A stretch of 64,000 nucleotides of DNA from Verpa conica (GCA_033030425.1 JAUFSD010000002.1:1488001-1552000); one strand, 5' to 3'. Positions 47,324-60,481 are shown, numbered from the stretch's first letter. Numbers and translations are program-made. Notes: generated by a model not told the origin, from the letters alone.

Positions 47324-48492
47324 TGCTGTAGCTGTCTTTGTGGTACTTTCGATCGAAATACAGTAGATAGTAAAGCTACTCAGAAGATTTAATATTTCTA
47401 ATGAGTCAACTAAAGCGAGGAGATTTTAATGAGGACAGAAGAGCTTGTGATAATGACGGAGGGCAGCCACCTGTGCCTTTATTCCGGACAGAAGGCCATC
47501 TTCGGTTGTCCCCTCTACCCCCTCCAGCTAGAAATTTACTTACAATTCGCTGACATCTGATAGCCGTGGACAATTGTCGGGCATTGCAGGGGGCCGTGCG
47601 TCTACCAAAAGCGGATCTCCAGAACGATTATCGCCTATTCCCCCGCAAATCTCCACCGGCTATCGTCGCAAGTGCTTAAACCAATCCCCTCCATCCGGGA
47701 CAGAAAATATCTCCCTTTCTTAGGAGCCATTACACTGCTCTCCCACCTATTTTTCTATCCTTAATTGTATCTCGGGCTTGAGGATGCGGGCATAGACGAG
47801 TTTCCTTCTTTACTCCCCCCGTTTCTATCATGCCCCTTCCTCATTATGTTGAGTCCGTATCTCACGGCAGCTCTTTCGTTAAGAAAAGATAGGCTTACTC
47901 GATAGCTTTTGTAGTATTGACATACTTGATATGACGTTATCCCTGCATAAAATCTTATCACGGGTAGGTATCGGCACATGTCTTTGGTATTCGGTCAACA
48001 GGCACGGGCCCCCGGACCTCGGCTAGTACCGCTTGCCTATCTACGGTTTCGCCCGAGGGAATCTTCGGGGCCATTTCAGTACCGGAAAATTTGAGTTATT
48101 GTACACAGGTAAGTGTTTCACACGAGCGTTTCTTGAACTTTTTCGGTAAGAATATTCGACCTGCGAGTGATCTTGCAGGGGTCTGTTACTTGCTGATAGA
48201 CTCACCAAAGCAGCAACCATACGTACCCAACGATAAAGAAGGGGGGAAGATATGGCAAAGTACATGTAACTAGCCAATTATTTGACAGCCTTGGGCGGCT
48301 TCGAAACTATTTTTTTGTTTTTTGTTTTTTTACTGATTCCTTTTAGCATGGTGAGATTTTCTCTATCAATCATTGCGATTTAATCTCCCATTGACGATGG
48401 TATGTAAGTTTTCAAAAGTCTACTAGCAGACCCCCATAGAACAAAAATCTCACATGCTACCTGTATCCTTATTCATGCCACCCTGCATTTGC
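47324..48492. other. Intergenic spacer
   Basis: Promoter side of malate synthase on the left, 3' flank of the proteasome gene on the right. No gene was seen; minus frames at 47761-47979 and 48041-48277 lack features. Confidence 0.5.
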
Positions 48493-49564
48493 TTAATCCT
48501 TATCCGCAATGCTCTGCAATCTCTCATCAATCTCATCAACAGTCAACTTTCTAAAACCAGATCTCCCGTCCGCCCCGACAACACCCACTTCCACCTCACC
48601 ACTCTTAAAATCAACACTCAATACTGAGCTTAGCGCTGATATACCAAGCTCGACAACCTCTTTCCAATCGCCGCTAGCGCAGTCCTTGTTCTTAAGTTTC
48701 TTCTCGAGGTGATTAAGGGCCTCCTGCTGTTTGGGCCCAGACGCAGTGGCCTTATAACCCACATAGTAACCAGCGGGGTCTGTCTTAAAGAGTTGTGGGC
48801 CGTTCTCGTCGTCAATTGAGATTAGTGTCATTGAAACACCGAGAGGACGCATGTAGGCCTTTTTTTCACATGTCAGAAATTGAAAGGAAAGGGGATTTTA
48901 GCCTTAAATAACTACGGGGAGAACTTACACGCTGAGTGTACACCTGATTAATGTTTGCCAGTCGTTTCGACAAAACATCACACGGCATCTCATAACCATA
49001 CTTGTACCTGAATTCTGCTGCTTCACCACGAGCGCGAGAGACCGCCGCGCGAGCATCAGCAATAGAACCGGTCATAACGCACCCGACGGAAGGTGAAAGC
49101 TGGAAGATATATGTGACAGATGCTGGGTCAAGGAGCTTGTCCTATTGTTTGTAGGTTCACCTGGTTAGTTAGCTCGTAGGCTGGCGATACTTTCAACATA
49201 TCCCTAATATTATACAGGGAGGGCAAATGAAGATAGAACGTACTGGGACTTTCTTCTGCGAGATAACAACGGCGCAGTCCTTGCCCCGAACCCCGATGGA
49301 TGTGATGTTCGCAGCTGTGATGGCCTTGAAAGCATATTCTACCCAACTGTATCAGCTTTATTCCTTCATCTACCCATAATCCATTAAACCATCCAAAAGA
49401 CAATAATAATAGACTAACCAACTTGATACAACCTTCCCTGATCTGAGAAGATGGTGATATGTCTATCGAAACCAGCGCTACCTATTGCCCGCACTCATCA
49501 GCCACTACCCCTCCAAGCACCTCCGAGCTACCACAACCACCTGGATCATCAACAAACCTGACAT
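48493..49564 (-). CDS. 20S proteasome subunit alpha1 (Scl1 / PSMA6 type)
   Basis: Outer-ring subunit of the 20S core. Five exons: 49558-49564, 49419-49481, 49244-49338, 48929-49141, 48493-48858; 247 residues. The first coding exon is only seven bases (ATGTCAG), joining to give [19 protein letters not shown], the alpha-subunit N-terminal gate segment. Then [57 protein letters not shown], and [40 protein letters not shown] and [10 protein letters not shown] match the alpha1 group rather than other alpha subunits. The family lacks the catalytic threonine, as expected for an alpha subunit. Confidence 0.95.
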
Positions 49565-51637
49565 CTTTCCTACTTCAAATTCGAAATTTTATCCGGTATG
49601 AGATAATGAGATCGTAAATGTCGACTATTCGACCGTGGAGAATCGTTGATGGAGCTGGGGGTGATGCGTACAACGATGGCTTGGTGTTTCGGTTGTGTTG
49701 ACCCCACGACTACGGAGCCCCGGATGACTAAGCTTAGGAATTTGATAATCATAAAACGTCACTCGGTTCATCTATTTGGTTTGGAATTAGTAGTGGGCCT
49801 ACCAAATAGCTGACGTGACATCACTTTTATGTCTATCCCTAAGATCTTCCACTACAAATTTCAATCTTCCCTATCGCGCGAATCATACAGAGTGCTTATA
49901 CATTGCTTCTCCTCTAGTGGTAGATAAAGCCAGAAATTAGAGCTTTCGAGGTAAGGAAAGAAAGAAGGGGGGAAAAAGAAAAAAGATGACTGTCACGCCC
50001 CTGGTTACAAGACGTTTTATATTTCCAAATATTCGTACATATTTTTTTTAAAGTGCCGATTGCACAGCAGGACCCAAACCTCCATCCATTCTACAGTATG
50101 CTCTAAAAATTTTGCTGCAGCTTTAGATGTTCACGTGGTCGCACTACGATATCTGCGACCAATCTCTCAGAAAAACCCACATTCGACGCCGGTTACAGTA
50201 GGTCAAGAGTCTAGACTCCTAAATTTTTACCCTCTCATTGACTGACCGACGACGGCTGGTTGGGTGTTCGATTTTAATAAAAATAATGATAGCTGCAAGC
50301 TGCGGGAGCTAGCATGCATGGAAGGCTGGCTAGAATTAAAGAGTTTCACTGGTTGAAGGGGGGGGGGGGTGATCTTGTGAACTAAATTTTTTTCTTTCTT
50401 CCTCATAGTTACACGTTTAGATTTGAATATCACAGGTGTAGAGCAGGACGCAGCACTTTCTACTCCCATGCTACACGAGGGGGAAAGGAAAGAAGAAAAA
50501 ATAAATAACATGCACTTATCGAAGCCAGGTGATAGTGGCTATACATAGCCGTATAGCAGCAGTAGCGGTCGGTATAATTCCCAACCCCCCTTTACCTTCG
50601 TCCGATCATCATCGGGAGTGCCGATTTAACTAATGGTCGTTATTTGCTTTTTACATCTGCAGCCATCAATGCTCGTTTGTTTCCCCCCCCTCCCCTCCTT
50701 GAGTGCCGATAGGTTAATATACATGTTATAAGAGAGGCACATATAGCTACTGGACTTCAGGAGGTGTGAATAGGTGGAGCATACATCTGCAAGGGGGGAG
50801 GATGAGTTTCCTGAGGATTTCTACATTGATGCAGCTGATCTCTTAACACAAGATCCACGCTGGCAACAGGTCTCGGTAGAGTACGTATGGGGCATGGTGG
50901 TTTGGGCTTCAAAAGCTTCTAGTGCATACTATCATGTGCTGTGACTGCCCCGCTAAACAATTTACTGGCACCCTTGCTGTCGATATTGGATACACTAAAG
51001 GGGAAGTATCACCGCTAGGTATCTCAATGGGTCGCGGTTCAATAAATACTAAAATTTCAGGGGGGTATCATTGGTATTGTACTTATACATACATACAGGC
51101 CCTTCTACTAGAGAATGGAATGCGAGAAAGAAAATAGTATAAAACAAGAGGGTAACAATGCCCAAGAAACAAACGTTAAGGACTAAATACCATGCATTAA
51201 GAACAAGAAGGAGTGTAAAAAAGTTGGGTAGCGAAAGATAAAGAAGAAAAGAAGTACCCAAATAGGAGTGAAACGCTACATGATATTACAAACCAGGTGC
51301 ATATAGAAGCGAGCGCAAAAAAAAAACGAAAGTTAGAAAGTAATAATGTGATACTAGTATCTCAGCCCAGAGTCCCAATAAAGAGAAAGTTGGTATCTCT
51401 GTAGGCTGAGCTAGTCTACTCAGCTGAACCAATGTAGTCTGCCCAGTATTTCCAAGCTGGGGTCATTCCACCTCACTGCGTCTTACACGCACACTGATTA
51501 GCTTTTACTAGCCTGCTCAGATAGTTCCGAGAGCCCTGTCGCCATATACGCCCGCTATAAGCGTTGAAATCCCTTACTATGTTGCCGTTGCTCGTGTAAA
51601 AACCCCTTCGCCAAGCTATTATTATCTAAGTTTCTAC
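49565..51637. other. Long intergenic spacer
   Basis: About 2 kb. It starts with the promoter side of the proteasome gene, with a G-run near 50357-50367 and C-runs near 50682-50696. No gene, RNA gene or mobile element was recognised. Confidence 0.5.
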
Positions 51638-52516
51638 TTAGATGTTACCAACACCCCATTTCTGATCGATAAGTCTGTAGCGTAGTTGTTCTTTGCGATA
51701 CTTGATGAGCATTCCAGCGCAAAGCATAACAACAGCATCCATTCCCACAACACCAAAGGCACCGGTAAAGAGCAGACCCAACCATCTCTCTGAGTAGCTT
51801 GAGAAGGCGCTAACACAACCCTCCTTTGAAGCTGCAACAATGTCACTGGTGCAGACGCTGTCGCGAACATACAAGGGTGATGTACTATTCATGTAGCCAC
51901 AGCAATCGAACTAAAGTTTCAGGGCAGGGGTTGTCAGCTTCCATTTATAGGTCATGCGTTTTGGACTTTGGGGATCGAATGACAACCCATGAACCTCACA
52001 CCACCACAACAAGCGCCCACAAGAAATTAGAGGGGAGTTACCTTTTGTTGCAAAATGCTCTGGGTAGCGGCAGTCTGCTCGCCCCAGATTGTCTCCAAAT
52101 TGGCACGTGTAGTCAAAGTCTGCAGCCATTCACTCAATCCGAGAACCAAAGTGAAGAGTGCGCAAACCATAACCAGCCATCCATGGGCCTTGAGCCAGCC
52201 TCGAGATGTAGGTAGGGCAAATGTCGGCAGTGAGACCAAGAAAGCAAAAACAACAAGAGCACCATTTGCAATGACGGCTATAGTAGAATGTCTAGGTTAG
52301 TTAATGAGCTTCCTACGGGAGTTTTTCCAACCAAGGAAAAGGGACCGTACCCATTAGTGGGGCATTTTTTAGCAACAAAAATCTCGCGACGGACTCCGTA
52401 GTGGGCTCTGTTGACAATTCTTTTTCCCATATCACACCCGCCGCGATAAGAAGCGCACCAGTGGCGAGGAGGATAAAGTCGCTAACGATATAGGAAGCAG
52501 TGACCGAGTTGACCAT
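51638..52516 (-). CDS. Fungal tetraspanin
   Basis: Four-helix membrane protein. Three exons: 52351-52516, 52042-52277, 51638-51910; 224 residues, normal for fungal tetraspanins. Helix 1 spans FILLATGALLIAAGVIW, helix 2 IANGALVVFAFLVSLPTF, helix 3 LVMVCALFTLVLGLSEWL. The large outer loop holds the diagnostic Cys-Cys-Gly in FDCCGYMNSTS at the start of exon 3, plus further cysteines (DSVCTSD, KEGCVSAF). Helix 4 is LLFTGAFGVVGMDAVVMLCAGML, followed by a short basic tail. It could be Pls1 (appressorium/penetration tetraspanin) or one of the Tsp groups; sequence alone does not let me choose. Confidence 0.88.
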
Positions 52517-55500
52517 GTTTGATAATCCGGGGAGGACTTCGGAGATGATTCGTTTAGAAAAAGTGTATATTATCAAATACCGTTTGTGACGAGAGCGAGC
52601 AGTACCACAGGCCTACCGGAGGAATGCTGTTGGGGGCTTCGGAAATAATGTTTTTGGCTAAGAAATGTAATCGCGTGGAAAGACTGTGGGGCAGGTTGAT
52701 GAAGATCGAAAATTCGGTAGAATAGAACGCCCTGCGCCCTGAGTAACGTGGAATATTCCCGGGTAGGAAAATAAAAGAAAGTGTAGGGAAACAGAGAAAA
52801 GAGAAATATAAGAAACGGAAGGATTGGGGGGAAGCGAAGAGGAGAGGATATGACGATATTGAGGTGAAGAGAGAGGGGGGGGGGGTGTAAGGTATGGGGG
52901 ACTCTACAATCTGTGTAAAGGGACACAGTGAGGGCGAAGGACGGGTATGCAGCAGGTTGCAGGCGGCAATGCAGGCGTAAAACGAGCGAGGGGCGCAATT
53001 CAGGAGATATTCTAGCCAACAGTTGTTGCAAAGAGTGTAGAATTGTGTGACAAGTCGACTGGCGATACAGCTGCGAAACGCTAAGGGGGGAAGTGGTGAG
53101 TTTCCATCATTCGATGCATCCAATACAATTCTTTACGACGACTCTCCCCCTTTGGAGTTTAGCATCCATTCAATCACTAACCGAACATAGGTCTTTGAGT
53201 CTTGACTTGACTTGCTTGACTGAGATTGACTGAGATTGAGTGAGGCTGTGGATCCCATCTGTAGGAAGATTACCTACGCGTACTGCTAGACTCTACCTAG
53301 GTACTAGAGTGTATCTAATAAGACCTACAAGACTGCCCTTTACCCCCAGACCAGACACAGCTCGAACGGATCTGTTGCTGCAACTCCCCCACAACACCTG
53401 ACCTAAGAATTATCAGAAACGGTACCTGGCTAAAGTTACCTAGGTACATATCTACTCTACCGTGATGGGTGCCAGCCATGTGTCTATAGAGCCGAGAGAT
53501 CGATCCTTCGCTTCGCTGCTGCTCACGGGAAAGAGAGAACGAGCGGCAGAACCCTTGGGGGGAGCCCCGATGTCCCGCGGGATGTGGCGGGAAGAAGGCG
53601 TGGTTCGATCTCGTTTGTAGTACTCAGGCGGCAGCCTCTCCTACTGCTACTGTTGTTATTCCTGCTGTCTTCGACTCCTCTGCCTACTCCGCTCCTTCTC
53701 TTGCCCCCCCCGCCTCGTCTAGGCAGGGCTCGACCGTTGGGATCGTAGACATTCTCGCCGCTGACAACTTCAAGACCTTCCATCTCCCAGCTCCCCGCCA
53801 GAACTTGAGGCCCGTGTAAAAAGAAACTAAATAAAAATAAAAATTTTGGGCTATCGCTCAGACCCAATCAGCAAGCGCCGGCATCTATCGTGAGATTTTC
53901 TCGCAGCGCACAAAAGCCGGTTTCATCAACTACAAGCACCAACAGCCGCTCTCTGGTGCCTTGGCACTTGCCGTTTTGGGGGCGTTCCTTGCGTGGTATC
54001 CGGAGCCGATTTTCCAGGCTTGCGATTTCGAAGCAGGCCGTAGATGAAACACTTTTTCATGCGAGGCCTGCTGCGTTACTCTGTGACAAATTACCGTGTG
54101 CGGAGAGTGCATGCCTGAGAGCGTTCTAGTCACACGCAGGACTGCCAGCAGAAGCCCTTCTTCTAGCCCTATCAGGAATAGCGCCAGCAGAGTCTAGACG
54201 GCAAGGTGTCCTTTAAAGCCTGCGAGCTCCCTTTTTCAAGTCCTACCCTTCCCTTTCCGAGAATTCCTCTCGACCAACGCAGGAAAGTCGATTCTCGCGG
54301 CCCTTTTTAGACATTCTACTTGTCTTCTTTCAGTGCCCTCCTGCCCCGAACAGAATCGTCGAGAACGAGCGAGAGAGAAGGGGGAGCACGCGCCACCCAA
54401 CGCTGCGTCCTTGCCCTCCTCACACTCTGACGCTACCCCTACACCATTCGGGCAAATCGAGCACTAAGGCGCCGAGGACTTATTAATCATCCACCGCCTC
54501 CTTCTTCCGTCATTCATCCGTCAAGCCCTGTGCGTTACCCGTTATCCAGTAAGTTACTCAGTTCATTTCGACCAGAGCCTATCAAAAAAACAACCCCCTC
54601 GAATCCAATCATTCGAGGGGGAGGGAAAGAGAGGAGAAAGTTACTGCAATCGGTATCTAAGTTTGCCCTGTCATCTTTCGCACATGACTTGTTTTTTTGA
54701 GGTCGTTTCTGGCTGTTGCCGCTGGCTGTTGTTGTTTTCCTGCCACTTGCATACATGCTGCCGGCTACTCTGCCCCAGCACATCCTGTCACTATCTGATC
54801 CATCACCACCACCATATCCCTATCCCACCCTTCCACCCATATCCTTGTATCTTCACCGCTCCCCTAGCCCTGACTTGCTAACTCGATGAATGTCTTCCAG
54901 CAAGATCATCCCGTCCTCAACCCAGCATCGACTCAACATCCCCCACTCGCACATATACCAACCACTTACATCCAGTGTGGTATATAGCCGTCTAGGCCTG
55001 GGACTTGCTGCTCGCTCCCCCCCCACGCACGCAGCTGTGCGTCCTGCGCATCCCATAATAATAACTACAACTCCTACACCCGCCACCCTCCTTCTGAAAG
55101 CACACACCCCCCCCTTCCCGGAAAAAAGAGGAAAAATCCCAAAAAAAAATCCACTCCAAGTCCTCGCTGCCCCCTTCCTGGTCAAAGTCCATCCACACCC
55201 TCTCACACAACCGCACACCCCCTTCTCCCCCCCTTTCCCTTTCCTCCCTTCCGAACTCCCGCGCGCACCACAGCCTCTCCGCTCCAACGCCAATACCAAC
55301 CCCAAATCAACACCCCTTCCCCTTTCCCATACAACGACCGATATCCCCTTCCGCATTCATCGTCCCGCTCCTTTCCCCTTATATTTTAATCCAGCAGAAA
55401 CGCAGCAAGCCATACCTCGCTCGCCCCTTCCCTCCGCCCTCCCCTTCCATATCCAGATCCAGGCAAACCATAACACAAGGAAAAAACCACCAAACCCGAA

Positions 55501-55574
55501 TCCAGTCAGAGGAACATTTTTAACCCGTCAAAAAATAAAATCCTAAGATAAAAAATAAAATACTTTTCCCGGCC
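52517..55574. other. Long divergent promoter region with C/T-rich leader of the MADS gene
   Basis: About 3 kb between the tetraspanin (-) and the MADS-box gene (+). Includes a G-run near 52875-52885 and GACTGAGATT reiterations near 53218-53240. From about 54780 to 55500 the plus strand is strongly C/T-rich, containing a 218-codon open frame (54890-55546) of low complexity; I read this as leader or promoter, not as a gene. Confidence 0.5.
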
Positions 55575-56573
55575 ATGTCTGACAACGACCCGCAACCCTC
55601 CCCCGGTCCCCACGACGACTCGGGTCCGAACGCCTCTGCCCTTTCAGCTGGCAACGGCGTCCCGAATGCGCAATCCGGTCTCAACTCTGCCGGCAACGAC
55701 AATCGCGGCATCAAGCGATCCCGACCGAATCAAGACGACGATGATGATGATGAAGATTCAAAGCCCGGCCGCGAGCGTCGCAAAATTGAGATCAAATTTA
55801 TCCAGGACAAGTCGCGAAGACACATCACATTCTCGAAGCGAAAAGCTGGTATCATGAAGAAGGTGCGTTAATCTCGCTTGATTACCCTTTCTATTGCTTA
55901 ATTCCTTTCCGTCTTTTATTTAATTTTTCGTGATACATTCTCAAACGCGCACTCGCTCGCGCAAGTCTTACGACAGAGGAATTCAACTAACGCGTCCTTA
56001 TCTTGCAGGCATACGAATTGTCAGTCTTGACTGGTACTCAGGTTCTTCTACTTGTTGTATCAGAGACTGGACTCGTTTACACATTTACTACACCGAAACT
56101 TCAACCACTAGTCACCAAGGCTGAAGGCAAAAATCTAATTCAGGTATTATTCCAATGAATCTAATGTTTAACCTGGGTTGAAACTGACAGTACTCCTAGG
56201 CTTGTCTGAACGCTCCCGAACCACATACTGCAGACAACGGTGTTCCTGAAGCAGACTCTGTGTAAGTTTTTGCTTGGTATCCTATCAGAGAGGTACCCAA
56301 GGTACTAATATCCATAATCATGACAGTGAATCACCTGAGGAACCCCAGCATGCTCCTCTACCCCAGCAACCACGTCCAGTTGCAATGCCTGTAGGCCCGG
56401 GAGTACCCGGAGGTCCATATATGCAGATGCCAGACGCTGCCCACGCACAGGCGCAAGCTTACCAACAGTACATGCAGCAACAGGCAGCGGTTCAGCAAGC
56501 TCAACAGCGAGCGGGATATATGCCGCAGCAGCATGCTCAGATGCAGCAACCTCATCCTACACAAACCTCGTGA
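55575..56573 (+). CDS. MADS-box transcription factor, Mcm1/SRF type
   Basis: DNA-binding regulator expected to bind CC(A/T)6GG-like sites with partner proteins, in mating, cell cycle and development. Four exons: 55575-55862, 56009-56143, 56200-56261, 56327-56573; 243 residues. After an acidic leader (DDDDDDEDSK) the MADS domain reads RRKIEIKFIQDKSRRHITFS, KRKAGIMKK, AYELSVLTGTQVLLLVVSET, then GLVYTFTTPKLQPLV; intron 1 splits it between KK and AYEL. The KIEIKFI..RRHITFSKRK core is the SRF/Mcm1 type, not MEF2/Rlm1. The C-terminus is rich in Gln and Pro (QQYMQQQAAVQQAQQ), a likely activation region. Intron 3 shows a TACTAAT branch site. Confidence 0.95.
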
Positions 56574-57930
56574 TGGAACTGATGCTTAATTTTTCTTTTC
56601 TCTTTTCTTTGCAGGGTTTCACGAGGTTGCTATAGAGGGCAAAAGCAAGATATCGAGGGTTCCTTAAACAAAAAAGACACTATTTTCTCCTCCTTCGCCA
56701 TTGTTATCATCATCCCCATCAATTCTGCTTGAGCATCTGGAAGGAGAGAAAGCAGACACATGAAATCTCTCGCGCGCCTTTCCATCTCTTGTTTTTGTGA
56801 AGCCAGTCTTGTTTAGGGCGATGTGATGGGTGACCTTTTTGATTTCTTTTTGTATTGATCGAAAGCCTGCATACATTATAGTCATTTTTTGCAGATGGTT
56901 ATTAAAACTACCTGGGTAGGAGGTAGGAACGTTGGGTTTTTTTTGTACTCTCAAAAAAATTTGGGCTTTGGGAGGCTTCACTTTTTTTTCTTTTTTCTCC
57001 TCTACTACTTTAGTTTCCATCCCTTTCTTTTTTTGTTATTTAACCCAGGGTATTCGGGGCGAATTCTGTATTTTTTTTCCCTTTGATTCTCATATCATGT
57101 CCGACATAGCCAGGTAGTCAATGGTCAAGGAATTCCCAGTATTGGAATTGTCTGTTAGGTGCTCTTGCCTTTGTGGGTTTTGCTTTTCGCATTTACTGTA
57201 CGATTCTCTATTAATTACTTGGCTTAGTGTTTTGTGCAAGTACCTTCTAGTATATAGTGACTTTCCTACGTGTGTATTTGTGGCGTTAGTGATTTTTCGT
57301 CTTATTATACATTGACACAAGTTGATTGTGGCACATCACGTTTGTACATACCCTTGCACCAAGAAGTTTGCCTTGATTGTTCTACTATGCTACTAGACTG
57401 AGACTCCCACAACCAATCAAGTTTATTTAAGCCCCCTGCTCTAATACCTTATTCGTTTCGTACGGTACTGGGTTTGTATTAGATTATTGCCGAGTGATAG
57501 TTTATGTTTTGAATACTAGGAGATGAATGAGTTAATCATAAGTATATGGGAATCCTAGGAGATACCCTCAACCCATCACCTACAAGAACTAATTTTCCGT
57601 TTTATTTTTATAATATAATTACCTTCTAAATCTGCTTTCCACATTTTACTAAGCATCTTGAGTCAGGGTAAGCTCTAATATCCTACTGTAGGAATATAAA
57701 GAGTGAGTGAAACATTTTTCACCAATACTCATATTTTAAACTAGGCAATCTAGGAATTAGCTTAAGATAAAAGATTTAACACTCTATTATACAGCACCTG
57801 TAATTCCTATAATGCCTTCAGGAGCTAGCACAAAATTTCATACTTCGTACCCTCTGTATAGTCCTCCTCATAAACGAACCATGAGAACGGTAATAATCCG
57901 TTACCATCTTGAGTTGTGTGGCCAGCTCCT
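56574..57930. other. Intergenic spacer
   Basis: T-rich 3' flank of the MADS gene (56930-57080), then AT-rich DNA without a gene signal up to the foldback element. Confidence 0.5.
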
Positions 57931-58285
57931 ATGGAAGCGTAAATTTATCAAAAGTTTGTTTACCCTCAGTGGTAAATCAAAGTGCAAAAACGCTAAATTC
58001 CGGCGCTTGTACGTGCTATTTTCACTGAATCCAGCACCCTGTACTTGAGTTAAAACTAACTTATTGAGACAGGTGCTTAGATATTAGTGATAGTGGCTTA
58101 CCTCTCTGATGGCCTAGTCGCTTTGCCACCTAATTAAATTAACTAATGCTAATTAGGAGTGCTTGACATAATTACAGGGCTCTGGATTCAGTGAAAATAG
58201 CACGTACAAGCGCTGGAATCTAGCATTTTTGTACTTTAATTTACCACTGAGGGTAAACAAACTTTTGACCGATTTACGCTTCCAT
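57931..58285. repeat. Foldback element with 113-bp inverted arms
   Basis: Arm 1 is 57931-58043 and arm 2 is 58173-58285. Arm 1 begins ATGGAAGCGTAAATTTATCA and the reverse of arm 2 begins ATGGAAGCGTAAATCGGTCA; they stay aligned end to end at roughly 90% identity by eye, with many C/T or G/A differences. The spacer is 129 bp and non-coding. The outer end of arm 2 lies exactly where an ankyrin repeat is cut off (LLLEYGA, then VWKRK from the arm). It may be a MITE or the remains of two opposed insertions. Confidence 0.8.
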
Positions 58286-59650
58286 ACAGCTCCATACTCC
58301 AATAGAAGTTTTATAATGGCTGTCGAATAAGCAATAGCAGCGTAGTGGAAGACTGTTCTCCCTCTACTGTCTCTAGCATTGATTTCGGTCACTATTATCA
58401 GCTAACAAGTCTTCTACCAACGTTTACACCTAGCTGGAACTGCTGAGTGAAGTACAGTCAATTGATTTTTCATCATCCGGAAACCTGCATCTGCTTTTAA
58501 TAGTAGTATAAGATATAATCTATTGAGATGGTTATATCAATAGCAGTATCTCCACTGTCGCGGCAGCGACATCAGCACCCTTCTCAGCTAATAGTTGGAT
58601 ATTTTTGCTAGAGTTACCCTTACTGTGTAGTGGAGTGCAGCCAATCCAGTGTTATCTTGCTTAGTGATATTAGCCCTATTCTTGGGTGGTGCTATAACAC
58701 AACCTACGCTAGCATACTCTGCTTCTAGGTGAAGCGCTGTTTTTCATGTGTATTTAACTCTAGAATTAGCATTGATCAAAATTAATAGCTATTCAGTGAG
58801 TGCCAGATCTAGGGTATCCCCTTAAAGGATTATCGTATAACTAGTAAAATTAATTACTGAGGTTCTATAATTATTCCTAGTATCAACATTAGCCCCATTC
58901 TCTAGTAGCGCTATGATAATATTCTTGCTGTCTTTTTTGACCTTAGAGATGGTAGATTTAGTGAAATATGGAGAGGTGCGTTTCATTCGTTATTGTGGAT
59001 ATCTACTTTAGCTCCCCTCCCCAATAATAACCCAACGATGTTATAGTGCCCACAAGCTACTGAATTATGGAGAGCTGTGTTTCTATTCGCGTCTTGAGTG
59101 TTGATATTTACTCCTTTACCTAAGTATGTGGCTGTAATCTCGAGGCCCCTACGTGTTGCAGCGAAATGAACTACTGTATCCGGGATCGACCAACTCTTTG
59201 GAGGAGTAGTATTGCCGGTTTGTTGTGAAAATTGATGCCTGCATTATCAATTTCACTATAACCTATGTCGCTTTTGAGAGATGCACCTGCTCCGGCACTT
59301 AAAGGAAGGGTAGCAGCGAACTCCTTTCCATTATGTGCCGCTTCGCGAAATGGTGTATTTTTGTAGGTGTCTTGACAATTAGCATTGGCTCGTTTATCAA
59401 GGAAGTAAATAGTAATATTTCATTTATCTATAGCACGGTGGATAGCTGTCTGTCCACGAATATCTCCGATCTCCATCATATCTGTACTGATATCCAGTAG
59501 TTTACTGAGCATGATTTTACACTCGTCTTGGGCCGCTTTGTGAAGAGGTGTGGTTTTTAGGTGAATTTCCTGAACAAAGAGTCGTCGTACCTCTTTCTGT
59601 ATGATAATTTTAACGCATTTGTCCAAATTGACCTTTTGATGACACTGGTG
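58286..59650 (-). pseudogene. Decayed ankyrin-repeat gene
   Basis: The minus strand shows successive ankyrin repeats in different frames: TTPLHKAAQDECKIMLSKLL and GQTAIHRAIDK (59420-59626), NINTQDANRNTALHNSVACG and HYNIVGLLLGRGAKVDIHNN (about 58985-59125), SKNIIIALLENGANV (about 58895-58945), IQLLAEKGADVAA (about 58560-58610) and INARDSRGRTVFHYAAIAYS then TAIIKLLLEYGA (58288-58385). Stops and frameshifts lie between them, and the last repeat is cut by the foldback element. I infer a pseudogene derived from a long ankyrin protein. The relic at 1-240 is of the same style. Confidence 0.8.
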
Positions 59651-60481
59651 AACCGAAAATGCCCCCCTCTCCCTAGTATTAGTCTAACTAGCTGCTCGAT
59701 CTTCTTTGCTACTGCCCAATAAGATGCGGTGGTCCTAGAATCTGCTAGAGACTAAGATTGTTTGACATAGGAATTAAGCTATAACAGAACCCACGGCAAA
59801 CTTCTATAAGGGATTTCTGATCCCTTTTGTTGAGATACCACCAATCATGAGGACTAGCTCTGCCGAGTGACATTATGTGCTAACATTCGAATGCTGTGCT
59901 TGATATATTAACGACGGACAGGTCTCATTTGATATCTAAGGCCACTACTTACCTATTGTACCCTTGGTTTACTGATTTTTGTGATAAATGAATTATTAGT
60001 GGAGTTTGAGAGAGAGTTATAAATGTAGGGGATGTGGATAATTCGTGGGGATTGCAGGTGTGTATTTAGGACTAGTATACAAGACTCTAGAATAGAGGCT
60101 ACGGTACCCCAATTAAAGGTTGAGGCTTGTACCCGCAAGCAGGAGTCATTATCTAACAATCAGTTATCACATAAATCATCTAGGTTTTCAGTTAACCTGA
60201 TTTCTGGCTATTCTAGAGCTAATATTCTCAATAATAATATAGGCTCGTAAAGATATAGGCATTGATCAATATTGAACTAGCCACAATAAAAAAAGAGCAG
60301 TATTTATTATACAGCAATATATACCCTCGAAGGAGAAATAAAAAAGCAGAAAAACATATTTACAGTTCAGCAGGTGTTTCCGCTTATGAAGGTTCAAATA
60401 GTAGAGAAGGACAAAGCACTACCACTATCAAAATTGTGTTATACAACTATTGATAACTGAGGTAGAAAGTCGTAAAAGTAA
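59651..60481. other. Spacer between ankyrin relic and CBP4
   Basis: AT-rich with no gene seen. Short frames at 59953-60159 (-) and 60032-60453 (+) have no family features. It may hold the decayed 5' end of the ankyrin gene. Confidence 0.45.

Noticed and set aside
54890..55546. 218-codon plus frame as a protein gene
   Set aside because: Low-complexity Pro/Thr/Ser composition follows from C/T-rich DNA; no domain is seen and it sits in the leader of the MADS-box gene.
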